Shown: positions 1 to 5,188, counted from the stretch's first letter. The stretch is 11,540 bases of DNA from Lachnospiraceae bacterium UBA4348 (GCA_002394165.1 DGTA01000015.1:1-11540), one strand, 5' to 3'. A program made the numbers and translations. Notes: generated from the letters alone by a model not told the origin.

Positions 1-582
1 ATCCTGAAGATCGAGATGCATTTTCTTCCCGATGTCTATGTGCCCTGCGAGGTATGCCACGGCAAGCGCTACAACCGCGAGACGCTGGATGTCTATTATA
101 AAGGAAAGAATATCTACGATGTGCTGGATATGACCGTGGAGGAGGCGCTGCATTTCTTCGATGCGATACCCTCCATCCGCAACAAGATCCAGACCCTGTA
201 CGATGTGGGACTTTCCTACATCAAACTCGGCCAGCCCTCCACGCAGCTGTCCGGCGGCGAGGCCCAGCGGATCAAGCTGGCAACCGAGCTGAGCCGGCGC
301 GGCACCGGAAAGACCGTGTACATCCTCGATGAGCCGACCACGGGCCTGCACTTCGCGGACGTCCACAAGCTGGTGGACATCCTGCAGCGGCTCACGGACA
401 GCGGCAACACAGTGATCGTCATCGAGCACAACCTGGATGTGATCAAGAATGCTGATTATATCATCGACATGGGCCCCGAGGGCGGCGACGGCGGCGGCCG
501 GGTGATCGCACAGGGGACGCCGGAGGAAGTCGCGAAGATCCCGGGGTCATATACCGGGCAGTATGTGAAAAAATATTTATGA
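1..582 (+). CDS. uvrA: UvrA, excinuclease ABC subunit A (C-terminal part, 5' truncated by window edge)
   Basis: UvrA is the DNA-damage-recognition ATPase of cytoplasmic nucleotide excision repair; it forms a dimer and loads UvrB at lesions. The reading frame is open from base 1, giving 193 C-terminal residues of a protein usually about 940 residues long. Visible elements in order: the second half of the C-terminal zinc finger (CEVC within VPCEVCHGKRYN), the ABC signature LSGGEAQRIKLATEL, Walker B with the catalytic glutamate and D-loop (VYILDEPTTGLH), the H-loop region (VIVIEHNLDVIKNADYIIDMG) and the typical glycine-rich GPEGGDGGG tail. The end KKYL is a normal UvrA terminus, so the 3' end is intact. 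No clear terminator follows. uvrA is not part of the classic holA-rpsT-lepA neighbourhood, so this junction is lineage-specific. Identification is secure; the truncation is only the window boundary. Confidence 0.97.
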   Translation: MLKIEMHFLPDVYVPCEVCHGKRYNRETLDVYYKGKNIYDVLDMTVEEALHFFDAIPSIRNKIQTLYDVGLSYIKLGQPSTQLSGGEAQRIKLATELSRRGTGKTVYILDEPTTGLHFADVHKLVDILQRLTDSGNTVIVIEHNLDVIKNADYIIDMGPEGGDGGGRVIAQGTPEEVAKIPGSYTGQYVKKYL

Positions 583-651
583 CAGGGGACAGTTTTGTGA
601 CTTCACGGTATTCCAGAACGGTAGTGATGCCGGCTTATATTAAAGAGGTGG
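583..651. other. Short spacer with a possible repeat fragment
   Basis: This spacer separates uvrA from the next gene. Its first part (582-601, ACAGGGGACAGTTTTGTGAC) resembles, from memory, short dispersed repeats of Firmicutes of the GGGGACgGTTtTgTGaC type. There is no second copy in this window, so a repeat cannot be shown here. The end of the spacer provides an AAAGAGGTGG ribosome binding site for the gene at 652. A TATATT at 636-641 could be a -10 box, but no good -35 accompanies it. Confidence 0.3.
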
Positions 652-972
652 ATGCTCTTGCTAAGATTCAATAAAAGACTGCGCAGGCATGAAATTTTGC
701 AGGAGGGCCCTGTGCAGCGATGCTGGGAGGTGACAGTGCGGGACGCAGATGCGATGATGCATGATCCCGGGTTGTTTCGCCTCGCAAAGGAAATTGAACG
801 CGGTCTTGGGCGCCGGGCCCGGTTTATGCTTCGCCAGGGAGAAGGATCACAGATTCGGATCCTGGTTGAGGCGCAGACCGCAGAAAAGGGACTGCTGGCT
901 ATGCTTCGATTTGTTCGTGCCGCGGAGCGGAAAAAGTATCTGACCGGACCGGTGGAAGAGGTGGAACTGTGA
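652..972 (+). CDS. Hypothetical small basic protein, 106 aa
   Basis: I do not recognise this family. The ATG is preceded by AAAGAGG at 642-648, well placed for initiation. The product is rich in Arg and Lys, especially at the N-terminus (LLLRFNKRLRRHE), with alternating hydrophobic and charged stretches compatible with a small alpha/beta fold. There is no signal peptide, membrane segment or cysteine motif; the only Cys is in QRCWEV. Its stop codon overlaps the start of the next gene in GTGA (969-972), so the two are very probably translationally coupled and functionally linked. The frame is open throughout with normal codon use. It is likely a real gene of unknown function. The alternative frame at 761-943 has no comparable ribosome binding site and is ignored. 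Confidence 0.7.
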   Translation: MLLLRFNKRLRRHEILQEGPVQRCWEVTVRDADAMMHDPGLFRLAKEIERGLGRRARFMLRQGEGSQIRILVEAQTAEKGLLAMLRFVRAAERKKYLTGPVEEVEL

Positions 973-1517
973 GGGATATGGAAAATCTGGTACGGATCTG
1001 GTTTGGCGGGGTACGTGAAGCGTCTGATGCAGGCGAAAAGGAGATCCCGGAAACCGTGCGCCTTACTCCGCTGCAGCGGGCAAGGCTGCGCATCCTTTTA
1101 AGGCGTGATGCCTGTGATCTGTTGAGCCTGTGTATCCGCAAGGCGGAGAACATCAGCATGAAGGAGGCAAACGAGATCTGGGACAGCCTGTACAGTGAGC
1201 TGATGGAGGATGCCATCGCAGGGATCTGGAACGAGGAAGAAAACCTTGCCCTGGCCCGTTATCTGGCAAGCTGCTCTGAGGGCATCGGGGATACGGAGGA
1301 TTTCTGTTCGTTTTTCATTTCTGCTCTCGAAGGGACGGAAACCGGGACCAGGGAAGAGATGGAAGCAGTTGCCCGGCATGTGAAAGAAAGATCGGATAAA
1401 TGCCTGGATACGTTTATCAAGGAGCGGCAAAAACTGCAGGAACGGAGTGGTTCTGACGACGAGCCGCCGCCAGGGATGGATGAATTTGAGTATATTGACT
1501 GGGTGATCACACACTGA
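969..1517 (+). CDS. Hypothetical acidic alpha-helical protein, 182 aa
   Basis: I do not recognise this family. I chose the GTG at 969, which overlaps the stop of the upstream gene (GTGA), because GAGG at 958-961 lies 7 nt ahead of it; an internal ATG at 978 is the alternative. The protein has no signal peptide or membrane segment. It reads as mostly helical, rich in Glu, Arg and Leu (for example LTPLQRARLRILLRRDACDLLSL and the helix around EEMEAVARHVKERSDK), with an acidic Pro-rich stretch (SGSDDEPPPGMDEFE) and a conserved-looking C-terminus EYIDWVITH. Being basic (upstream protein) and acidic (this one), the two could form a complex, but that is inference. A 51-nt gap separates it from the next small gene. 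Confidence 0.7.
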   Translation: MRDMENLVRIWFGGVREASDAGEKEIPETVRLTPLQRARLRILLRRDACDLLSLCIRKAENISMKEANEIWDSLYSELMEDAIAGIWNEEENLALARYLASCSEGIGDTEDFCSFFISALEGTETGTREEMEAVARHVKERSDKCLDTFIKERQKLQERSGSDDEPPPGMDEFEYIDWVITH

Positions 1518-1568
1518 GGTGAAGATTGTGTTTATGCAGACGAGTATTACTGAGATAAGGAAAATCTT

Positions 1569-1751
1569 ATGGAATATGATATTGATATAGACGCTTTGCG
1601 CAGAGACATGAAGGACTATTACGGCACGGCCATGTTCAGTGGCTTTCCAATGGCGGTTATGGATCTTTCCAAAGTTGAACGTTTGTCAGACCAGGAGTTG
1701 GTTGAAGTGGTTCAGAAAAACGGCGTGGATCTGAGGAAGTATATAGTTTGA
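1569..1751 (+). CDS. Small conserved-looking protein, 60 aa, function unknown
   Basis: A short acidic protein with the core YGTAMFSGFPMAVMDLSKVER followed by SDQELVEVVQKNGVDLRKY. I recall similar unnamed proteins of about 60 residues in Clostridia (YFGTAMF..FP/SPMAxxDL..VE.ASDEEL), but this is memory and not a search. The ATG has an AAGGA ribosome binding site at 1557-1561 with normal spacing. No signal peptide, membrane segment or metal ligand is visible; the C-terminal half is likely a helix. It lies 51 nt after the 182-aa gene, on the same strand, with no convincing promoter between them, so it may be the last gene of the 652-1751 cluster. It is followed by an independent promoter and structured RNA. 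Confidence 0.7.
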   Translation: MEYDIDIDALRRDMKDYYGTAMFSGFPMAVMDLSKVERLSDQELVEVVQKNGVDLRKYIV

Positions 1752-1811
1752 AAAAATACCATGAAAATGATCGGCTATGATTGGTAACAGCTAAAATCCA
1801 TTTGATGAATC

Positions 1812-1840
1812 TGTACAGAATCATTCTTTACTGATATAAT
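1812..1840 (+). promoter_or_regulatory. Strong sigma-A promoter (extended -10) for the structured RNA before holA
   Basis: A perfect extended -10 (TGATATAAT, hexamer at 1835-1840) is preceded at 17 bp by TGTACA (1812-1817), which matches 4 of 6 consensus bases. The predicted start is near 1845-1848, which coincides with the 5' arm (AAAGACTTC) of the long closing stem of the downstream RNA. That fit between promoter and structure argues that both are real. Confidence 0.75.
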
Positions 1841-1843
1841 ATT

Positions 1844-1952
1844 AAAGACTTCACCGGTTCTGGGAAGAGTATGGGGTAACCTGTATCGGAGGTGTCCGGT
1901 CTCACACTTATTTATCCCGTGGAACACGCTCCGGCCGGCGAAGTCTTTTTTT
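1844..1952 (+). ncRNA. Candidate structured RNA of about 105 nt with paired ends and terminal U run; possible holA leader
   Basis: The 5' arm AAAGACTTC (1844-1852) is perfectly complementary to GAAGTCTTT (1940-1948). The pairing continues after an A/C mismatch as CCGG plus two G-U pairs (1854-1859 with 1933-1938), and the 3' arm runs into seven T residues (1946-1952). This is the layout of an independently transcribed small RNA that carries its own terminator. Inside, several pairings compete: CGGAG (1887-1891) with CTCCG (1929-1933), GGGGTAA (1873-1879) with TTATCCC (1912-1918, one G-U), GTGT (1892-1895) with ACAC (1904-1907), and CGTG/CACG around GAA (1918-1928). I looked for hallmarks of SRP RNA (the GGAAG tetraloop region), T-box, TPP, SAM, fluoride and 6S RNAs and did not find them. 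Since holA starts 22 nt after the U run, it could instead act as an attenuator leader. The family is unknown to me. Confidence 0.65.
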
Positions 1953-1974
1953 ATTGATTGGGAGAGGATGCTTT

Positions 1975-2970
1975 ATGAGCCGGATCGATGATGACATCAA
2001 AAAAGGTACCTTCAGCCATACGTATCTGCTGTACGGGACGGAAAACTACCTGAAGGACAATGACTGCCTGAAGCTTCGCAGGGCGCTGACGAATGAAGGG
2101 GATACGATGAACTGTACCCGCTTTGAGGGTAAGGATGTATCTTTGAAGGAGATACTTGCCCAGGCGGAGACGATGCCGTTTTTTGCTGAGCGGCGTCTGG
2201 TGGAGATCCACGACAGCGGACTGTTTAAAAATGCTAAGGAATCGAAAGATCTGCAGGCTCTGATCGAGTTTGTTAAAAATCCGCCCGAGACTACCGTTCT
2301 GGTTTTCTGCGAGGAGCAGACGGATGCGCGCGGGAAGCTGTATAAAGCGGTGCAGGGCAGCGGGACTGTCATCGAATATAAGAGCCTGAAGGCAGATACC
2401 CTGTCGGCCTGGATCGCCGGGTGGCTCGGGAAAAGGGGAAGAAAGATCACCGGCTCAGCGGTGGATGAACTGATCCGGCGGACCGGCACGGACATGTATC
2501 TGCTGTCGATGGAGATGAACAAGCTGGTCGATTATACGCAGGGGCGTGACGGCATCGTGAAGGAAGATGTGGAAGAGCTTTGCACGGCCAGGCCGGAGGA
2601 CCAGATCTTCCGGATGATCAATGCCATTGCGGCTAAGGACCGGAAAAGAGCGATGGACCTCTATGCCCAGCTGCTGATGATGAATACGGAGCCGGTCAGG
2701 ATCCTGTCACTGATCACGAGAGAGTACAATCTGCTCCTGCAGGTGAAGGAAATGAGAGAGCAGGGGTTTGACCGGGATGCGATCGCCCAGAAGCTGAAGA
2801 TCCGCCCTTACTTTATGAGAGATTATCTTGGGAACTCATCGGCTTATACAGTCGAGGGGATTAAAGCCATCCTGAATCAGTGCGCTGATACAGAAGAGAA
2901 TATCAAGACAGGCATGATGAAACCCCGGCTGGCAGTGGAGCTGCTGATCATACTCTCAAGCGGAAACTGA
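1975..2970 (+). CDS. holA: DNA polymerase III delta subunit (clamp loader)
   Basis: HolA is the clamp-loader subunit that binds and opens the beta sliding clamp at the replication fork. The 331-residue product has the family's normal length (YqeN in Bacillus). It begins with the typical TYLLYGTENYLKD segment, which corresponds to the degenerate AAA+ nucleotide-binding region without a functional P-loop. Then come the delta hallmarks AQAETMPFFAERRLVEIHDS (clamp-interaction helix region), TTVLVFCEE, GRKITGSAVDELIRRTGTDMYLLSMEMNKL and the C-terminal helical collar domain (ITREYNLLLQVKEM, LKIRPYFMRDYLG, DTEENIKTGMMKPRLAVELLI). I chose the ATG at 1975, because GGAGAGG (1961-1967) is 7 nt upstream; the frame also has a TTG at 1954, which lies beside the U run of the preceding RNA and has no site of its own. 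Neighbour rpsT downstream is conserved synteny, here interrupted by an Uma2-like gene. Confidence 0.95.
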   Translation: MSRIDDDIKKGTFSHTYLLYGTENYLKDNDCLKLRRALTNEGDTMNCTRFEGKDVSLKEILAQAETMPFFAERRLVEIHDSGLFKNAKESKDLQALIEFVKNPPETTVLVFCEEQTDARGKLYKAVQGSGTVIEYKSLKADTLSAWIAGWLGKRGRKITGSAVDELIRRTGTDMYLLSMEMNKLVDYTQGRDGIVKEDVEELCTARPEDQIFRMINAIAAKDRKRAMDLYAQLLMMNTEPVRILSLITREYNLLLQVKEMREQGFDRDAIAQKLKIRPYFMRDYLGNSSAYTVEGIKAILNQCADTEENIKTGMMKPRLAVELLIILSSGN

Positions 2971-2985
2971 AAATTCCATTATTGG

Positions 2986-3014
2986 TTGATTCGTTCCAAA
3001 TTTGGTCATATACT
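2986..3014 (+). promoter_or_regulatory. Promoter of the Uma2-like gene
   Basis: TTGATT (2986-2991) and TATACT (3009-3014) are separated by exactly 17 bp, matching 4/6 and 5/6 of the sigma-A consensus. Transcription would start near 3021, only about 50 nt after the holA stop, giving the Uma2-like gene its own transcript. Confidence 0.65.
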
Positions 3015-3016
3015 TA

Positions 3017-3074
3017 TGCAAAGAACGCCGGCGGCATTCTTGCATTAAGCACTTCAATCACATCCTTCAGGATG
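3017..3074 (+). other. Two leader hairpins ahead of the Uma2-like gene
   Basis: TGCAAAGAACGCCG at 3017-3030 pairs with CGGCATTCTTGCA at 3032-3044, with one bulge and one mismatch; it lies right at the predicted transcript start. A second small hairpin, CATCC-TTCA-GGATG (3061-3074), sits just before the AAAGGAG ribosome binding site. Neither is followed by a T run on either strand, so they are not intrinsic terminators. They may stabilise the 5' end of the transcript or tune translation. Confidence 0.45.
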
Positions 3075-3090
3075 CAGAAAGGAGCAGTCC

Positions 3091-3915
3091 ATGACCATTG
3101 AAGAGATGAAAAAAAGAAAAGCCGAACTGGAATATACGAACGAGGCCATCTCGCTGCTTTCCGGCGTGCCGCTCAGCACCGTGGCCAAGATCTTTGGCGG
3201 GGTCACCACCTCACCACGGTACACCACTCTGATGGCACTCGAAAGAGCGCTCAGTCCGGAACCGGAAACACTTGTTTTGAGAGATCCTCATTCTTCTTCA
3301 GATCTTTCCTTGATGGAAGAAACGGATCACGGACGCATCTGGAGCCGCCAGGGAACTTACACACTGAAAGACTATCTGGCCCTTCCCGATGATATCCGCG
3401 TGGAACTGATCGACGGAGTTTTCTACGATATGAGTTCTCCGGTCAATGTCCATCAGTTTATCGCTGGAGAGATTCATCGCGTACTGGCTACTTTCCTCAG
3501 AAAAAAGAAAGGTCCATGCATGCCGTTTATTGCTCCGGCTGATGTACAGCTGGATTGTGATGATAAGACGATCGTCCAGCCAGACGTTTTTGTGGTCTGC
3601 AACCGGGAGAAAATTCCAAGAAACCGGGTCTTCGGCGCACCGGATCTTGTCATTGAGATCCTTTCTCCGTCAACCCGGAAGAAGGACATCACGATCAAAA
3701 CAGCCAAGTATATGAACGCAGGCGTCAGGGAATACTGGATCGTAGATCCGATGCGGCTAAAAGTACTGGTCTACCTCTTTAACGACAGGAATTATGAAAA
3801 CATGTACCTGTACGGATTTGACCAGAAGGTGCCGGTCGGTATCTGGAACGGGGAGTGTGAAGTGGATTTTGCCGATATTCATGATTACCTGAGTGACTGG
3901 ATTGACGAAGAATGA
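3091..3915 (+). CDS. HTH-Uma2 (DUF820) family PD-(D/E)XK nuclease-like protein
   Basis: Uma2/DUF820 proteins have a restriction-endonuclease-like fold; their biological role is largely unknown. This 274-residue protein starts with a Cro/Xre-like helix-turn-helix (about residues 1-55: YTNEAISLLSGVPLSTVAKIFGGVTTSPRYTTLMALERAL), then a variable linker (56-88), then the Uma2 domain (about 89-270). Likely active-site residues are E105 (RVELIDG), D165 (VQPDVFVV), E189 (PDLVIEILSPS) and D199/K203 (DITIK), followed by the signature GVREYWIVDP. The start ATG has AAAGGAG 6 nt upstream. The gene has its own promoter and terminator and breaks the usual holA-rpsT adjacency, so it looks like an accessory cassette. 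All catalytic positions seem intact. DNA binding by the N-terminus is inferred from the motif. Confidence 0.9.
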   Translation: MTIEEMKKRKAELEYTNEAISLLSGVPLSTVAKIFGGVTTSPRYTTLMALERALSPEPETLVLRDPHSSSDLSLMEETDHGRIWSRQGTYTLKDYLALPDDIRVELIDGVFYDMSSPVNVHQFIAGEIHRVLATFLRKKKGPCMPFIAPADVQLDCDDKTIVQPDVFVVCNREKIPRNRVFGAPDLVIEILSPSTRKKDITIKTAKYMNAGVREYWIVDPMRLKVLVYLFNDRNYENMYLYGFDQKVPVGIWNGECEVDFADIHDYLSDWIDEE

Positions 3916-3921
3916 TGGGAT

Positions 3922-3951
3922 GGAGCGGGAGAGTACCGCTCCTTTTCTTTT
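3922..3951 (+). terminator. Intrinsic terminator of the Uma2-like gene
   Basis: GGAGCGG (3922-3928) pairs perfectly with CCGCTCC (3936-3942) around a 7-nt loop and is followed by TTTTCTTTT (3943-3951), starting 7 nt after the stop codon. Confidence 0.9.
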
Positions 3952-4627
3952 ACGGAGAAGTATGCTGAAAATCATACGAAAAGGGATTTGATCGAGTGTT
4001 TCGTATGACAGATGTACCAATATATCCGACGCGGGTAAGATATACCGGACAAGGAAATTAAACAATTCAGGTGTTTTCTCTCGAAATACGGAACCAGAAT
4101 CGGACGAAAAAGAGGTGAACAGCCATATCAGGCTGACACGAATACAGAAAGACGGGATGGGCGTGACCGGCCTTTTCAGATTAATGGCGATGTGGTCAGC
4201 CCAGATAATATGAGTTGACGAGTTTCGTCTGACAGGAAAAGGAACGGATCTTCCGGATGAGAGTGAAAATAGGTTGATGAAGAATAGTCGGTCATACGAA
4301 AAGATGCCTCTTCAGGAAATTTGTCTGGCGGATTAGAGAAAAGCGAGTTTAGGACTCAGAAGGAGAAAAGGAAAACGAGCGGAATTGAACGAGGAATGTG
4401 TATAATTCCGCAAAATATCAGACTACTGTTTTTCGAAGCATGGGAGAAAAGACCTTGGAGCCTGTTCATTCATTCAATCAGGGAGGAAACTATCAGACGC
4501 AAATGCATTTGGCAACGCGTTTCATCTGAAAACCGCGTGAAAAGAGACCTTCGGATGGTCCGGCATCCTTCTCAGGCAGGAAAAACGAGGGGAAAAATGA
4601 CAGGAGGCGGCCGGAGGCTGCAACTGC
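3952..4627. other. Gene-less stretch of about 680 bp, purine-rich on the plus strand, with short dispersed repeats
   Basis: No open frame here has a convincing start, ribosome binding site or protein-like composition. The stretch appears more A-rich than its neighbours by eye and purine-rich on the plus strand. It is bounded by the Uma2-like terminator and the rpsT terminator. It contains a family of related short sequences (listed separately), a 7-bp inverted repeat CGGAATT/AATTCCG (4380-4386 and 4404-4410), and an imperfect hairpin around 4514-4537 (ACGCGTTTCA with TGAAAACCGCGT). Possible explanations are a decayed gene, a remnant of an inserted element or a non-coding RNA locus; I see no transposase remains or att-like ends. 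Confidence 0.5.
3972..4529. repeat. Dispersed TCATACGAAA-type repeat family with a 10-bp palindromic pair
   Basis: Plus-orientation copies: TCATACGAAAAG at 3972-3983 and again, identical over 12 bp, at 4292-4303; weaker TCGGACGAAAA at 4100-4110 and TCAGACGCAAA at 4493-4503. Inverted copies: TTTCGTATGACAG at 3999-4011, TTTCGTCTGACAG at 4223-4235 (12 of 13 identical to the former) and weaker TTTCATCTGA at 4520-4529. The first plus copy and first inverted copy form a perfect 10-bp inverted repeat (3972-3981 with 3999-4008) around a 17-nt loop. The two 12-bp copies and the palindrome are clear; the weaker copies could be chance. Confidence 0.55.
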
Positions 4628-4670
4628 AAAAAAAGACGCCGGCATGACGGTACCGGCGTCTTTGTTTTTT
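4628..4670. terminator. Bidirectional intrinsic terminator downstream of rpsT
   Basis: AAAGACGCCGG (4632-4642) and CCGGCGTCTTT (4653-4663) form an 11-bp perfect stem with a 10-nt loop. An A run on the left (4628-4634) gives the U run for minus-strand rpsT transcripts, and TTTGTTTTTT on the right (4661-4670) serves any plus-strand transcript arriving from the gene-less stretch. It lies 28 nt beyond the rpsT stop. Confidence 0.92.
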
Positions 4671-4697
4671 CTATTTATGACCGAACCGATCCGAAGA

Positions 4698-4961
4698 TCA
4701 GCCGATGCTGTTGACGGCTTTTGCCAGACGGGCAACTTTTCTGGAAGCGGTATTCTTATGATAAACGCCTTTAGTGGCGGCTTTATCGATCTTAGAAGTA
4801 GCTTCAAGCAGAGCAGCGGCAGCAGCTTCCTTCTCGCCTGCCTCTACAGCAGCTTCAACCTTCTTGATAGCTGTCTTGACGGCAGATTTGATGGATTTAT
4901 TGCGCTCGTTTCTGGTCTTGGAAACCAGGACTCTCTTCTTAGCAGATTTAATGTTGGCCAA
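4698..4961 (-). CDS. rpsT: 30S ribosomal protein S20 (TTG start)
   Basis: S20 binds 16S rRNA early in small-subunit assembly. The 87-residue product from the TTG at 4961 begins (M)ANIKSAKKRVLVSKTRNERNKS, the normal S20 N-terminus, and continues as the typical Lys/Ala-rich three-helix protein, ending in KNTASRKVARLAKAVNSIG. An in-frame ATG exists at 4976, but it overlaps the ribosome binding site: GGAGGTG (4974-4968) is 8 nt before the TTG, so initiation at the TTG is much more likely and gives the canonical N-terminus. E. coli rpsT also starts with UUG, which is tied to its translational autoregulation; a similar control here is inference. The gene is on the opposite strand to holA and lepA, with its own promoter and terminator. 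Sporulation genes gpr and spoIIP, usual neighbours in Bacillus, are absent. Confidence 0.95.
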   Translation of the reverse strand: MANIKSAKKRVLVSKTRNERNKSIKSAVKTAIKKVEAAVEAGEKEAAAAALLEATSKIDKAATKGVYHKNTASRKVARLAKAVNSIG

Positions 4962-5049
4962 CCCGTACACCTCCAATCATGTCAGATTTAGATGATATAT
5001 TGTTCCCATTAAATACGGACACGGACGTTTAATGTAAACATACTCTTGT

Positions 5050-5078
5050 ATAATAGCCTAACAAAATGGCTGTGTCAA
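5050..5078 (-). promoter_or_regulatory. rpsT promoter
   Basis: On the minus strand a perfect TTGACA (5078-5073) is followed after exactly 17 bp by TATTAT (5055-5050, 5/6). Transcription would start near 5043, giving a leader of about 82 nt before the TTG codon, long enough for regulatory structure. The -10 overlaps a plus-strand TATAAT at 5049-5054. Confidence 0.85.
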
Positions 5079-5099
5079 TAAAAAAATCCGCCTGATTGC

Positions 5100-5128
5100 T
5101 TGTGTAATTGCCGCAAGTCATTTATAAT
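5100..5128 (+). promoter_or_regulatory. Probable lepA promoter
   Basis: A perfect TATAAT (5123-5128) has TTGTGT (5100-5105) 17 bp upstream; only the first three bases of the -35 match. The start would fall near 5135, about 54 nt before lepA. A second plus-strand TATAAT at 5049-5054 has no good -35 and is a weaker candidate. Confidence 0.6.
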
Positions 5129-5154
5129 TCCAAAAGACAAGAATAAATCGGAAA

Positions 5155-5174
5155 GGCGGCGCCGGCCGCCCGTT
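5155..5174 (+). other. GC-rich hairpin in the lepA leader, ending just before the ribosome binding site
   Basis: GGCGGC (5155-5160), tetraloop GCCG and GCCGCC (5165-5170) form a 6-bp all-GC stem followed by CGTTTT. The GGAGG for lepA begins at 5177, only 6 nt after the stem. It resembles a weak terminator or translational block in the leader, but the T run is short, so the role is uncertain. Confidence 0.45.
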
Positions 5175-5188
5175 TTGGAGGTTAAGAT

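Noticed and set aside
1844..1952. SRP RNA, 6S RNA, T-box or common riboswitch as identity of the structured RNA
   Set aside because: The conserved SRP tetraloop region, the T-box TGGNACCGCG element and the TPP, SAM and fluoride cores are not found, and the length is short for 6S RNA; the family is left open.
3017..3044. Hairpin after holA as an intrinsic terminator
   Set aside because: No T run follows on either strand; its place at the predicted start of the Uma2-like transcript fits a leader hairpin better.
3757..4065. 102-aa minus-strand frame overlapping the end of the Uma2-like gene
   Set aside because: It crosses the Uma2-like terminator, is antisense to the conserved domain and has no ribosome binding site I could support.
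4115..4213. 32-codon GTG frame in the gene-less stretch
   Set aside because: There is no clear ribosome binding site at proper spacing and no recognisable sequence features; such short frames are expected by chance.
4321..4647. 108-aa plus-strand open frame in the gene-less stretch
   Set aside because: It starts at a TTG without a ribosome binding site, has a composition unlike a folded protein and ends inside the rpsT terminator stem.
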